Positions 35,452-45,096 of a stretch of 64,000 bases of DNA are shown here, piece after piece. The position numbers were made by a program, and so were the translations under genes. Below the pieces are notes generated by a model. It was not told where the DNA came from and made no database searches. It worked only from the letters and a program-made list of their open reading frames with translations. The stretch lies in NCBI RefSeq assembly GCF_014170335.1, contig NZ_LZZS01000016.1, forward strand, positions 62,001-126,000, read 5' to 3'. Each line of letters opens with the position of its first letter. Within the stretch, counting starts at the first letter, position 1. The DNA is from Achromobacter sp. UMC46. GTDB lineage: Bacteria; Pseudomonadota; Gammaproteobacteria; Burkholderiales; Burkholderiaceae_B.

Positions 35452-36357
35452 CTACACCCCGCACGCCACCATCATGAATTGCCGGAACGCCTCGGCGGGC
35501 TTTGCCAGCGCCGCGCGCGGGTGCCATAGCAGCCCGGCCTCCATGGGCGGCACGGCGTCGGTGATCGGCAGGGCCTCGATCTTGCGGCCTTCCAGCGACC
35601 AGGGGCGGTAGACCATGTCCGACAGCATGGTGACGCCAAAGCCATGCGCGACCAGCCCGCGCAGCGCTTCCATGGACCGGGTACGCAGGGCGATGTCGGG
35701 CCGCAGTCCGTGCGTGCGCCAGTAGTTCAGCGTGGACCGTTCGCCTTCGTCCACTTCCAGCAGGATGTAGGGATAGCCGGCGATGTCGGCCAGCGACGGC
35801 GCGGATACGGATAGCAGCGGATGGCCGGACGCCGTCCAGAGCTGCCGCCGCGACCGCACCAGCACCTGATGGCCGAAGCGCTCGCGCTTTTCCACGTTGG
35901 ACAGCAGTGCCACGCCCAACTCCACGTCGCCGCTGGCGACCGCGGCTTCGATCTCGGGGCGGTCCAGGTCCACCAGGTCCAGCACCACATCGGGGTAGCG
36001 CCGGCGAAAGCGCGCCAGCAGGTCGGGCAGGAAGTAGCCCAGCACTGTGTACGACGCCGCGATCCGTACCGTGCCGCGCAGCGCATAGCGCTGAAAGCCG
36101 GGTTCGCGGATGGCGTCGTCCAGCGAATCCAGGATGTCTTGCGTGCGCCGATGAAAGTTGTGGCCTTCCGGGGTCAGCGTGACGCCGTGCGGATGGCGGT
36201 CGAACAGCCGCACGCCCAACTGCGACTCCAGGGCCAGCACGGCATTGGTGACGGCGGATTGCGAGACATGTTCGTCGGCGGCCGCCATCGAAAACCGGCC
36301 CGTGCGGGCGGCGGCCGCGAAGTAGCGCAGTTGCCGCAGGGTGACGTCGTTTGCCAT
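35452..36357 (-). CDS. LysR-family transcriptional regulator (iorAB-like gene)
   Basis: 301 residues: HTH (LRQLRYFAAAARTGRFSMAAADEHVSQSAVTNAVLALESQLG, about 7-49) and effector domain. Divergent from the large oxidoreductase at 36463 with 105 bp between, its probable target. Converges with the preceding LysR gene, 17 bp apart. No obvious dyad in the shared promoter region. Confidence 0.92.
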   Translation of the reverse strand: MANDVTLRQLRYFAAAARTGRFSMAAADEHVSQSAVTNAVLALESQLGVRLFDRHPHGVTLTPEGHNFHRRTQDILDSLDDAIREPGFQRYALRGTVRIAASYTVLGYFLPDLLARFRRRYPDVVLDLVDLDRPEIEAAVASGDVELGVALLSNVEKRERFGHQVLVRSRRQLWTASGHPLLSVSAPSLADIAGYPYILLEVDEGERSTLNYWRTHGLRPDIALRTRSMEALRGLVAHGFGVTMLSDMVYRPWSLEGRKIEALPITDAVPPMEAGLLWHPRAALAKPAEAFRQFMMVACGV

Positions 36358-36462
36358 CTGTTTTTCGAATACCTGCTACCTGAAACTATGAATATACGAT
36401 AACGAACGGCGTTCCTACACTGCGGAAAACACTCAAATCCGCATCCGGCAGGAGACAAACGC

Positions 36463-39400
36463 GTGAACGCCCCACTACCCCCCGGCGTGGCCGATACCCA
36501 TGGCCTGACGCTAGACGACAAGTACACCCAGGCCACTGGCCGCATCTATCTCAGCGGCACCCAGGCGCTGGTACGCCTGCCGCTGTTGCAGAAGCTGCGC
36601 GACCAGCAGGCGGGCCTGAACACCGCCGGCTACATCTCGGGCTATCGGGGTTCGCCGCTGGGCGGCCTGGACCAGGCGCTGTGGAAGGCCAAGAAGCATC
36701 TGAAGGCGCACGACGTCGTGTTCCAGCCCGGCGTGAACGAGGACCTGGCAGCCACCGCCGTGTGGGGCTCGCAGCAATTGAACCTGTTCCCCGGCGCGAC
36801 GCGCGACGGCGTGTTCGGCATGTGGTACGGCAAGGGGCCGGGCGTGGACCGCTCGGTGGATGTGCTCAAGCACGCCAACTCGGCAGGGTCGTCCGCGCAT
36901 GGCGGCGTGCTGATGCTGGCGGGCGACGACCACGCCGCCAAATCCTCGTCGGTGGCGCATCAATCGGAGCATGTGCTGATCGCAAGTGGCATTCCGGTGC
37001 TGTACCCGTCCAACGTGCAGGAATACCTGGACTACGGGTTGCACGGCTGGGCAATGAGCCGCTACACGGGCCTGTGGGTGGCGATGAAGTGCGTGACGGA
37101 CGTCGTGGAGTCCAGCGCGTCGGTAGACGTGGACCCGGCGCGCGTGCAGATCGTGCTGCCCGACGAGGCATTGCCGGAGGGCGGGCTGAACATCCGCTGG
37201 CCGGATTCTCCGCTGGCGCAAGAGGCGCGGCTTCTGGATCACAAATGGTATGCGGCGCTTGCCTACGTGCGGGCGAACAAGCTCAACCGCGTCGTGCTGG
37301 ATTCGCCGCAGGCGACCTTCGGCATCATGACGGCCGGCAAGGCATACCTGGATGTGCGCCAGGCGCTGAACGACCTGGGGCTGGACGAGGCCGCCTGTGC
37401 CGAAGCGGGCATCCGCGTGATGAAGGTGGGCTGTATCTGGCCGCTGGACGCGCAAGGCGCGCGTGAGTTCGCCACGGGCCTGAAAGAGATCCTGGTCGTC
37501 GAGGAAAAGCGCCAGATCCTGGAATACGCACTGAAGGAAGAGCTCTACAACTGGCGCGACGACGTGCGTCCGCGCGTCTACGGCAAGTTCGACGAGCGCG
37601 AGCATGGCGGCGGCGAATGGTCCACGCCGCGCGGCGGCTGGCTGCTGCCGGCGCGCTACGAACTGTCGCCCGCGTTGATCGCGCGCGCCATCGCCGCGCG
37701 GCTGGACAAGGCGGACCTGTCCCCCGGCTTGCGCGCCCGCATCGCCGCGCGCCTGGCGGTGATCGACGCCAAGGAACGCGAGGCCGCGCGCCCCACGCTG
37801 GTGGAAGAGCGCAAGCCCTGGTTCTGCTCGGGCTGTCCGCACAATACTTCCACCCGCGTGCCCGAAGGGTCGCGCGCGGTGGCCGGCATCGGCTGCCATT
37901 ACATGGCGATGTGGATGAACCGCGACACCGACACCTTCAGCCAGATGGGCGGCGAAGGCGTGGCGTGGCTGGGGCAAAAGGATTTCACGAGCGAACGCCA
38001 CATCTTCGCCAATCTGGGCGACGGCACCTACTTCCATTCGGGCCTGCTGGCGATCCGCGCGGCCGTCGCGGCGCGCGCGTCGATCACCTACAAGATCCTC
38101 TATAACGACGCCGTCGCGATGACCGGCGGCCAACCGGTGGACGGCGTGTTGACGGTGCCGCAGATCGCGGCGCAGATGCAGGCGGAAGGCGTCGTGAAAA
38201 CCGTGGTGGTCACGGACGAGCCCGAAAAGTACACGGGCGCGGCGGCGCTGCCCGGCGCCATCGACGTGCATCACCGCAAGTCGCTGGACGACGTGCAGCG
38301 CGCGCTGCGCGACATCGAAGGCACGACGGTGCTGATCTACGATCAGACCTGCGCCACCGAAAAGCGGCGCCGCCGCAAGCGCGGCGACTACCCGGATCCG
38401 CTGCGCCGGGCCTTCATCAACGACGCCGTGTGCGAGGGCTGCGGCGACTGCTCGGTCAAGTCCAACTGCTTGTCGGTGGAACCCCTGGATACGCCCCTGG
38501 GCACCAAGCGCCGCATCAACCAGTCGTCGTGCAACAAGGACTTTTCCTGTGTGGAGGGGTTCTGCCCCAGCTTCGTCACGGCCGAAGGGGCGGTGCTGCG
38601 CAAACCGGCCCTGGCGGGCGCGGGCCAGCCGCCGATGCCTGACGCGCCATTGCCGGAGCCGGCATCCATCGCCGGGGGCGCGGCCTACCGGATGGTGATC
38701 GCGGGCGTGGGGGGAACGGGCGTCGTGACGATCGGCGCGCTGCTGGGGGCGGCGGCGCATATCGAAGGCAAGGGCGTCACCGTGCTGGACATGGCGGGCC
38801 TGGCGCAAAAGGGCGGCGCCGTGCTCAGCCATGTGCAGTTGGCCAACCGGCCCGAGGACCTGCACGCCACCCGCGTGGCGCTGGGCGAGGCCGACCTCGT
38901 CATCGGTTGCGACGCGCTGGTGGCGGCATCCCCCGAGGTGCTGTCGCGGCTGCGGCCCGACCATGGGCGCGCGGTGGTGAACAGCGCGGCGGCCCCGACG
39001 GCGGCATTCCTGTCGCAGCCGGCCTGGCGCTTTCCGGGCGCGCAGGCGGAAGCCGCGGTCGCGGCCAGCACCGGCGGCAACTGCGACTTCATCGATGCGG
39101 GGCCGCTGGCCGAAGCGTTGCTGGGCGACACGATCTACGCCAATCCGCTGCTGCTTGGCTACGCATGGCAGAAGGGCGGCCTGCCCCTAAGTTACGACAG
39201 CCTGCGCCGCGCGATCGAGATCAATGGCGTGTCCGTGGACAAGAACCTGGCCGCCTTCGAATTGGGCAGGCAGGCCGCGCACCGGGGCGTGGCGGCGCTG
39301 CGCCCGGCCAAGGCCGCGGGAGGGGCTGGGCAAGTGGTGGCGTTGCCCGAATCGCTGGACGGGCTGGTCGAGCGGCTGGTTGCGCATGTCCAGGCCTACC

Positions 39401-40020
39401 AGGACGCCGCGTACGCGACGCGCTTTCGCGCGGCCGTGGACGCGGTGCAGGTGCGCGAATCGGCGATCCTGGAGGGGCGCCGCCACGAGGTGACCCGTGC
39501 CGTGGCGCGCAACCTGGCCAAATTGATGACCTATAAGGATGAGTACGAAGTCGCGCGCCTGTACACCGACCCCGCCTTCAAGGCCAAGTTGCAAGCCCAG
39601 TTCGAGGGCGAGCCGGGGCGCGACTACCGCGTGCGCTACTACCTGGCGCCGCCGGCCTTCGCACGCCGCGATGCGCAGGGCCGCTTGAAAAAGCGCGCCT
39701 TCGGCGCGTGGATGGGCGTGGCGTTTCGCATGCTGGCGCCGATGAAGCGGGTACGCGGCACCTGGCTGGACGTGTTCGGCAAGACCGCCGAACGCCGCAT
39801 GGAACGCCAATTGGCCGCCGACTTCCTGGCGCTGGCCGACGAGTTCGCGAAAACGCTGGACGCCGGCAACCGAGAGGCGGCGTTGGAACTGGCCAATCTG
39901 CCGGACACCATCCGCGGGTACGGTCACGTCAAGGAGAAAAGCGTGGAACAGGCGCGGGCACGCCAGGATGGGCTGCTGCAACGCTACCGCCACCCGACGC
40001 GGGATTCGCTGGCCGCGTAG
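36463..40020 (+). CDS. Fused 2-oxoacid (indolepyruvate):ferredoxin oxidoreductase
   Basis: 1185 residues combining the subunits of indolepyruvate oxidoreductase: an N-terminal pyrimidine-binding/transferase II part (about 30-420), a TPP-binding part (about 450-640, with CSGCPHNTSTRVPEG and GDGTYFHSG), Cys clusters CEGCGDCSVKSNC and CNKDFSCVEGFC, and the gamma-type domain (about 720-920, GVGGTGVVTIGALLGAA). Oxidatively decarboxylates an aryl or branched 2-oxoacid to the acyl-CoA, reducing ferredoxin. GTG start with AGGAGAC upstream. It probably lets the cell use aromatic or branched amino acids. Substrate choice not readable from sequence. Confidence 0.92.
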   Translation: MNAPLPPGVADTHGLTLDDKYTQATGRIYLSGTQALVRLPLLQKLRDQQAGLNTAGYISGYRGSPLGGLDQALWKAKKHLKAHDVVFQPGVNEDLAATAVWGSQQLNLFPGATRDGVFGMWYGKGPGVDRSVDVLKHANSAGSSAHGGVLMLAGDDHAAKSSSVAHQSEHVLIASGIPVLYPSNVQEYLDYGLHGWAMSRYTGLWVAMKCVTDVVESSASVDVDPARVQIVLPDEALPEGGLNIRWPDSPLAQEARLLDHKWYAALAYVRANKLNRVVLDSPQATFGIMTAGKAYLDVRQALNDLGLDEAACAEAGIRVMKVGCIWPLDAQGAREFATGLKEILVVEEKRQILEYALKEELYNWRDDVRPRVYGKFDEREHGGGEWSTPRGGWLLPARYELSPALIARAIAARLDKADLSPGLRARIAARLAVIDAKEREAARPTLVEERKPWFCSGCPHNTSTRVPEGSRAVAGIGCHYMAMWMNRDTDTFSQMGGEGVAWLGQKDFTSERHIFANLGDGTYFHSGLLAIRAAVAARASITYKILYNDAVAMTGGQPVDGVLTVPQIAAQMQAEGVVKTVVVTDEPEKYTGAAALPGAIDVHHRKSLDDVQRALRDIEGTTVLIYDQTCATEKRRRRKRGDYPDPLRRAFINDAVCEGCGDCSVKSNCLSVEPLDTPLGTKRRINQSSCNKDFSCVEGFCPSFVTAEGAVLRKPALAGAGQPPMPDAPLPEPASIAGGAAYRMVIAGVGGTGVVTIGALLGAAAHIEGKGVTVLDMAGLAQKGGAVLSHVQLANRPEDLHATRVALGEADLVIGCDALVAASPEVLSRLRPDHGRAVVNSAAAPTAAFLSQPAWRFPGAQAEAAVAASTGGNCDFIDAGPLAEALLGDTIYANPLLLGYAWQKGGLPLSYDSLRRAIEINGVSVDKNLAAFELGRQAAHRGVAALRPAKAAGGAGQVVALPESLDGLVERLVAHVQAYQDAAYATRFRAAVDAVQVRESAILEGRRHEVTRAVARNLAKLMTYKDEYEVARLYTDPAFKAKLQAQFEGEPGRDYRVRYYLAPPAFARRDAQGRLKKRAFGAWMGVAFRMLAPMKRVRGTWLDVFGKTAERRMERQLAADFLALADEFAKTLDAGNREAALELANLPDTIRGYGHVKEKSVEQARARQDGLLQRYRHPTRDSLAA

Positions 40021-40038
40021 AGCTGCAGGGCAGGCAGG

Positions 40039-40067
40039 CGGGGGATCGCCCGGTGTACGATCCCCCG
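40039..40067. terminator. Hairpin after the oxidoreductase gene
   Basis: 10-bp perfect arms CGGGGGATCG/CGATCCCCCG with a 9-nt loop, 18 nt after the stop. No T-run follows. Confidence 0.45.
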
Positions 40068-40104
40068 TCAATGCGGCATACGCCGCGCATCTGTCCGCCC
40101 GGCC

Positions 40105-41007
40105 ATGGAAAACCTCGTACGCAAACTGGATCTGACTTCGCTTCGCCTGTTCGTGGCCGTTTGCCAGGAGAACAGCATCGCGCGGGCGGCCGAACGCGAG
40201 TTCATTGCGCCATCGGCCGTCAGCCGGCGTATGGCGGAGCTGGAGTCATTGGTCGGGCTGCCGCTGATTGAACGCCATACGCGTGGCGTGACGGTCACGC
40301 CCGCCGGCCAGACCGTGCTGCGTCATGCGCAGCAGATCATCGGCGACGTCGAGTCCATGGGCGCGGAGCTGTCGCGCTTCTTTGCAGGAGTAAAGGGCAA
40401 TGTGCGGGTGGTCGCTAACCTGTCTGCCATTGTGCAGTTTCTCCCCGAAGACGTGGCGGCGTTTCAACGCCTGTTTCCAGAAGTGGACATCGATCTGGAA
40501 GAGCAGCACAGCCCTGATGTGCTGCGCCTGGTGCGCGAGCGCGCCGCGGACTTCGGCATCTGCAACCGCATCGCGGGCGCCGAGGGGCTTACGCAACTGC
40601 CTTACCGTCGCGACCGGCTGGCGGTAATGCTGCCGTCGCAGCATCCCAAAGCAGCTGCCCGGCAACTGAGCCTGCAGGATATTGTGGGCGAAACCTTTGT
40701 GGGCTTGCGCGAAAACAGCGCGCTGACACAGCTGCTGGCGGCGCAAGCCCAGGCGTTGGGCGCGACCCTGTCGGTGAAGATCCGTGTGGCCAGCCTGGAC
40801 GCGCTGTGCCGCATGACGCATGCGGGCCTGGGCATCGCCGTGATGCCGCAGCAAGTCGCTGAACTCTATCTGCAATCGCTGGACGTCATGGTGCGTCCCC
40901 TGTCCGACGAGTGGGCGCGGCGGCAGCTGTGCATCGTATTCCCTGACGAAAGCCAGTTGTCGGCCACCGCGGCAACCCTGGTCAAATTTCTGGCCCAGCA
41001 AGGCTGA
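40105..41007 (+). CDS. LysR-family transcriptional regulator (aconitase-like module)
   Basis: 300 residues: HTH (LRLFVAVCQENSIARAAEREFIAPSAVSRRMAELESLVG, about 13-51) and effector-binding domain. Same strand as, and 152 bp upstream of, the Bug receptor and aconitase-family genes, which it probably regulates through a dyad at 41035-41059. Not divergent, unlike the other LysR genes here. Confidence 0.9.
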   Translation: MENLVRKLDLTSLRLFVAVCQENSIARAAEREFIAPSAVSRRMAELESLVGLPLIERHTRGVTVTPAGQTVLRHAQQIIGDVESMGAELSRFFAGVKGNVRVVANLSAIVQFLPEDVAAFQRLFPEVDIDLEEQHSPDVLRLVRERAADFGICNRIAGAEGLTQLPYRRDRLAVMLPSQHPKAAARQLSLQDIVGETFVGLRENSALTQLLAAQAQALGATLSVKIRVASLDALCRMTHAGLGIAVMPQQVAELYLQSLDVMVRPLSDEWARRQLCIVFPDESQLSATAATLVKFLAQQG

Positions 41008-41034
41008 TCCGGCATCTCCATTCGAGATGGCTGG

Positions 41035-41059
41035 ATTGCCGAGACGACACTTCGGCAAT
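41035..41059. promoter_or_regulatory. LysR-type dyad upstream of the Bug receptor gene
   Basis: Arms ATTGCCGA and TCGGCAAT are perfect and 9 nt apart. A TATAGT (-10-like) follows about 13 bp later. A second small dyad (CATCTC/GAGATG, 41013-41029) sits just before it. Fits the LysR box form. Confidence 0.55.
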
Positions 41060-41159
41060 CGATGCCGGCTCCTTATAGTCAAAGCGCGCCTTTGAAGAGA
41101 CTTGCGGGCGCGGCCCAAGCCGGGGCAGACAGACCCCGCGGCGACGATACGGAGACAAC

Positions 41160-42137
41160 ATGAGCACCCCCACCAGATTCCTGGCGAGCTGTACGCTTGC
41201 ATTCAGCGCCTTGCTGCCCGCGATGTCCGCGCAGGCGGCTGGCTACCCCGACCATCCCATCCGCTTGATCGTGCCGACATCGCCGGGGTCCACCGCCGAC
41301 GTCGTCGCCCGCGTGGTGGCGGAAAGCCTGGGCAAGACGCTTGCGCAGCCCCTGATCGTCGAGAACCTGGCTGGCGCGGCGGGCATCCCTGGCACGCGCC
41401 AATTGGTGGCCGCCAAGCCGGACGGCTACACGCTGGCCATCGTGTCGTCCAACCACGCCATCAACCCCAGCCTGTACAAGAGCATGCCATACGACTCGGT
41501 GAAGGACATCACGCCGATTTCGGTCATCGGCACGACGCCGCTGGTCATGGTCGTGGCCGAAAACTCGCCGTACCGAACCATCGGCGATCTGTTGGCCGCA
41601 GCCCGCGCGCAACCGGGAAAGATCAACTATGGGTCCTCGGGCAACGGCAGTGTGCTGCACCTGGCGGGGGAATTGCTGAAATCCAAAGCGGGCGTGGACA
41701 TGATGCATATTCCGTATCGCGGCGGCAACGCGTTGATCACGGATGTCATGTCTGGCCAGATCCAGGTGGCATTCCTGGCTGTGCCGTCGGTGCTGGCGCA
41801 GGTGCAGGCCGGCAAGCTGCACGCGCTGGCCGTGAGCACGCCTGAGCGCGTGGCGGCGCTTCCGAATGTGCCGACACTGGATGAGTCCGGGGTGAAGGAC
41901 TATTCCTACGACGCCTGGATTTCGCTGATCGGCCCAGCCAAGCTGCCGGCCGATCTGGTGCGGACGCTGCAGGGCGCCACGCAGCGGACCATGGCGGATC
42001 CGGCCGTGCTGAAGACGTTGTCGCCGCAGGGATTTGTGGCGCAGGGCAGCAGCACCGAACAGGCGGTGCAGACACTCAACGCAGAAATCACCAAGAGCCG
42101 GGCGCTGGTCAAGGCTGCCGCGGTGACGGCTGAATAA
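41160..42137 (+). CDS. Bug-family (TctC) periplasmic solute receptor
   Basis: 325 residues. Signal peptide ending in AQA-AGYPDHP, then the family start YPDHPIRLIVPTSPGSTADVVARVVAE, and MMHIPYRGGNALITDVMSGQIQV. Binds a carboxylate in the periplasm. It is followed after 14 nt by an aconitase-family gene, so the ligand is likely a di- or tricarboxylate or a methylated analogue that this enzyme handles. No TctA/B genes in the window. Confidence 0.93.
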   Translation: MSTPTRFLASCTLAFSALLPAMSAQAAGYPDHPIRLIVPTSPGSTADVVARVVAESLGKTLAQPLIVENLAGAAGIPGTRQLVAAKPDGYTLAIVSSNHAINPSLYKSMPYDSVKDITPISVIGTTPLVMVVAENSPYRTIGDLLAAARAQPGKINYGSSGNGSVLHLAGELLKSKAGVDMMHIPYRGGNALITDVMSGQIQVAFLAVPSVLAQVQAGKLHALAVSTPERVAALPNVPTLDESGVKDYSYDAWISLIGPAKLPADLVRTLQGATQRTMADPAVLKTLSPQGFVAQGSSTEQAVQTLNAEITKSRALVKAAAVTAE

Positions 42138-42151
42138 GGATGAGATAGGCG

Positions 42152-44167
42152 ATGACTGCTGCTGTGGCGTTACCGGCTTGCGTGCTTGATGCGCCGCCTC
42201 GATTGTTGTTCTTGTCGCAGGACCCTTCCTGCATCGCGGCGCAGTTGGGCGGGCCCCCCAGCGGCTTGCAGTCTGCAGCGCCGTTGCGCGACGACATTTC
42301 CACCGACGAGATCACGCCGGTGCCGATCTTGACGCATTTCGACGAGAGACTGGGGCGCTACCCCTATACGGGCCTTACGGCGGGGGCTGCCCATCCCATC
42401 GGCATCGATGCGGTCAAGCGGACCGGCATCAATGTGGTAGTGGCCGGCAAGCGCTACGGCAAGGGTTCGTCGCGTGAACATAGCCCCATGGCCGAAAAGT
42501 CGGCCGGCGTACGCCTGGTCATCGCTGAGAGCTTTGAACGCATCTATCGGCAGAATGCGGACAACATCGGCTTGTACACCAGCACCGACCCGGGCCTGGT
42601 GGCGCGCTTGCAACGCGGAGAGCCGGTCACGGTGGACGAGCTCGTGGCGGGCCGCGACGACCTGTCGGCCGCCATCGTGCGGGCGGGCGGATTGCTGGCG
42701 TTCGGGCAGGCGCATTTGCAGGCCGTGGGGCAGGCGCTGGCCGGCGGCGGGCGGCAAGCCCGGGCAGCGCATGGGGACGCGCCAAGTACGCTGTTCGAGA
42801 AGATCATCCGGCGCCACCTGCTGGAAACGCCGGTTACGCCCAGCGACGCGCAGCAAGGCGCGGGCGTGTTCATCCGTGCCGATTGGCGTTTCATTCACGA
42901 GTACTACACCGGCATGGCCGCGCACATGCTGCATGCGCGCTTTGGCCGTCCGCTGCGGCTGGCGGACCCGGCGCGCATCGTCGTATTCGAGGACCACACC
43001 TCGTATGTCGACGAAAGCCCCAACCATGTCAGGGCGGGCATCGTGCCCAATGTCCGCATCATGTGCCAGGCCCAGCGCGATTTCGTCGACGCCTACCAGT
43101 TGCGCCATCACCGCACTCTGACCGAGTCCGAAGCCGCGCAGGACCCGGGCGCCAACGTGGCTGGAATTTCACACGCGATGATGGCAGAGCATTACGCGCT
43201 GCCGGGGCAAGTGGTGGTGGGCACCGATTCGCATACGCCCCATAGCGGCGCGCTGGGGTGCGTGGCGTTCGGCGTGGGCACTACCGACATGGCCAACGCC
43301 TTTGTGACGGGGGCGGTGCGCCTGACGATGCCGGCGTCGCTGCGCATCGAGCTTGCAGGCGCCTTGCCGCCGGGGGTGACGGCCAAGGACATCGTGCTGC
43401 ATTTGCTGGCCTTGCCCGAGATCCGTTCCGGCGCCGGGGTGGGCAAGGTGTTTGAATTCACGGGCGACGCCATTGCGGGCCTGTCCATCGACGAACGCGC
43501 CACCTTGACCAATATGACGGCCGAATTGGGCGGGCTGACGGGCATTGTGGCGCCCGACGCCGAAACCGTCCGCTTCCTGCGAGAACGCCGCGGTGTAGAC
43601 GTGGCGATCGAACCCTGGATGCATAGCGATCCCGATGCCGTCTACGCGGCCACCTTGCGCGTGGATTGCCAGGCCTTGTCGCCGCTTGTGGCCGCGCCCG
43701 GCGATCCGGGCAATGGCATTCCGCTTTCCAGCCTGCAGGCGCGGCCGCGCATCGATATCGCCTATGGAGGCTCCTGCACCGCCGGCAAGCGCGAAGACTT
43801 CGATGCGTATCACCAGGTGCTGGCCTGGGCCGTGGAGCGCGGCCTGAGGCTGCCCGACGGCGTGACGCTCTATCTGCAATACGGCACCACGGCCGTTCGC
43901 GACTACTGCGTGGCGAAAGGGTATGACCGCACCTTCGCCGCCATTGGCGCGCGCATCCTGCAACCGTCTTGCGGCGCTTGCGCCAATTGCGGTCCGGGTT
44001 CGTCCACCGACCCGGGGCAGGTCACCATCAGCGCCATCAATCGGAACTTCCCCGGCCGTTCCGGCCCGGGCAGCGTGTGGCTCGGCAGCCCGCCGACCGT
44101 GATGGCCAGCGCCCTGGCCGGCAAGCTGATGTCGTTTGCGGAATTGCGGGCAGGGTACGCGGCTTGA
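42152..44167 (+). CDS. Aconitase-family hydro-lyase with N-terminal swivel domain (LeuD-LeuC order)
   Basis: 671 residues. The swivel domain comes first (about 45-200), with RDDISTDEITPVPI and the GKGSSREHSPMAEK motif near residue 108. The catalytic Fe-S body follows (about 215-671). Fe-S cysteines: Cys542 in GGSCTAGKRED, then Cys607, Cys610 and Cys613 in SCGACANCGPG. Other active-site motifs seen: GTDSHTPHSGALG and GVGTTDMANAF. In LeuCD/aconitase the swivel is separate or C-terminal, so this order is reversed. It should isomerise or (de)hydrate a small carboxylate. Not acnA, acnB or leuCD as usually built. Co-transcribed with the Bug gene. Confidence 0.88.
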   Translation: MTAAVALPACVLDAPPRLLFLSQDPSCIAAQLGGPPSGLQSAAPLRDDISTDEITPVPILTHFDERLGRYPYTGLTAGAAHPIGIDAVKRTGINVVVAGKRYGKGSSREHSPMAEKSAGVRLVIAESFERIYRQNADNIGLYTSTDPGLVARLQRGEPVTVDELVAGRDDLSAAIVRAGGLLAFGQAHLQAVGQALAGGGRQARAAHGDAPSTLFEKIIRRHLLETPVTPSDAQQGAGVFIRADWRFIHEYYTGMAAHMLHARFGRPLRLADPARIVVFEDHTSYVDESPNHVRAGIVPNVRIMCQAQRDFVDAYQLRHHRTLTESEAAQDPGANVAGISHAMMAEHYALPGQVVVGTDSHTPHSGALGCVAFGVGTTDMANAFVTGAVRLTMPASLRIELAGALPPGVTAKDIVLHLLALPEIRSGAGVGKVFEFTGDAIAGLSIDERATLTNMTAELGGLTGIVAPDAETVRFLRERRGVDVAIEPWMHSDPDAVYAATLRVDCQALSPLVAAPGDPGNGIPLSSLQARPRIDIAYGGSCTAGKREDFDAYHQVLAWAVERGLRLPDGVTLYLQYGTTAVRDYCVAKGYDRTFAAIGARILQPSCGACANCGPGSSTDPGQVTISAINRNFPGRSGPGSVWLGSPPTVMASALAGKLMSFAELRAGYAA

Positions 44168-44171
44168 AGGC

Positions 44172-44837
44172 CTATCCCGTGGCCAGCGCGGTGTGCCGGC
44201 AAGACAGCACGATGACGCCGTCCGTGTCGGCGTAGAGCCAGTCTCCGGTACGGATATCAATGCCCTGGATCCGCACGTGGTCGCCGGCGCTGGCCGTCGC
44301 GAGCGTCCCGGCCCGGTTTGGCACCGCGCCCAGCGCATGCACACCTAGCGGCATGCGCGCCAGTACGGCGGTGTCGCGCACGTAGCCGTTAAGCAGCACG
44401 CCTGACCACCCGTTCTGCGTGCCCATCCCCGCCATGCGGTCCCCCAGGATCGCATGGTCCGCGTTGCCCAAACCGTCCACCACCAGAACGCGTCCGTGGC
44501 CGGGGCCGGCCAGCAAGCCGGCCAGCGACAGGGCGCCGTCCGCCACCGGCGAAGCCACCGCCACCACTTGGCCGAAATACCACGACCGTGCGCCATAGGG
44601 GCGAAACACGGGCGGCAGGATGCGCAGCCCCGCGGCAGGCTGATCCAGACAGCTGTCGCACAGGTCTGCCGTCGACCAGTTCACGTCAGGCGCGCTGCGG
44701 TAGCTGGGAGGCGTGAAGGGCTGGTTCATGATTCGGCGGGATTCAGGGCAAGGGATATCGGCGCAGTTTGACACGGGATGGCGCTGCTGTGCGTGCCCGA
44801 TTGCGTCCAGCGGGTTGGACAGCCTCACCCTTTTCAT
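44172..44837 (-). CDS. RraA-fold protein (possible 4-hydroxy-4-methyl-2-oxoglutarate aldolase family)
   Basis: RraA/HMG-aldolase-like fold. Features: STADLCD, the GHGRVLVVDGLGNADHAILGDRMAGMGTQNGWSGVLLNGYVRD stretch containing the G-x-x-x-A/L-x-G-D pattern with Asp of the aldolase site, and GDWLYADTDGVIVL. Either binds RNase E (RraA) or is a metal-dependent aldolase; sequence here is close to RraA proper. The ATG at 44837 has GGAGGAA 9 nt upstream; an alternative ATG at 44729 fits the family's N terminus better but has a poor ribosome-binding site. Convergent with the aconitase-like gene, 4 nt apart. Confidence 0.78.
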   Translation of the reverse strand: MKRVRLSNPLDAIGHAQQRHPVSNCADIPCPESRRIMNQPFTPPSYRSAPDVNWSTADLCDSCLDQPAAGLRILPPVFRPYGARSWYFGQVVAVASPVADGALSLAGLLAGPGHGRVLVVDGLGNADHAILGDRMAGMGTQNGWSGVLLNGYVRDTAVLARMPLGVHALGAVPNRAGTLATASAGDHVRIQGIDIRTGDWLYADTDGVIVLSCRHTALATG

Positions 44838-45096
44838 CTACGGGTTCCTCCCACTTCAGGCGCAGCGAAGCCCAGCTTAATGAAACCTTAATTGGCAGTC
44901 CGTAGGCGTTGCGTCAGAGTGCGCAACAGAGTCAACGGCCGCCAGACGCCGTCTCCGGTTACGGGTCTTTCCGCAGCCAGCCGCAATCCCCCGCACAGAC
45001 GAACCTATCAAAAAGAAGCCCGGGACACACCGGGTTGCTTGCTATCGGCTGCCGCCATCAGGCGTCGGCTCCCCCTGTTGGTCCGAGGAGACAACA

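Noticed and set aside
36511..38964. Antisense open frame of over 800 codons across the oxidoreductase gene
   Set aside because: His/Arg/Gln-rich, no motif, complete overlap with a gene showing all family motifs.
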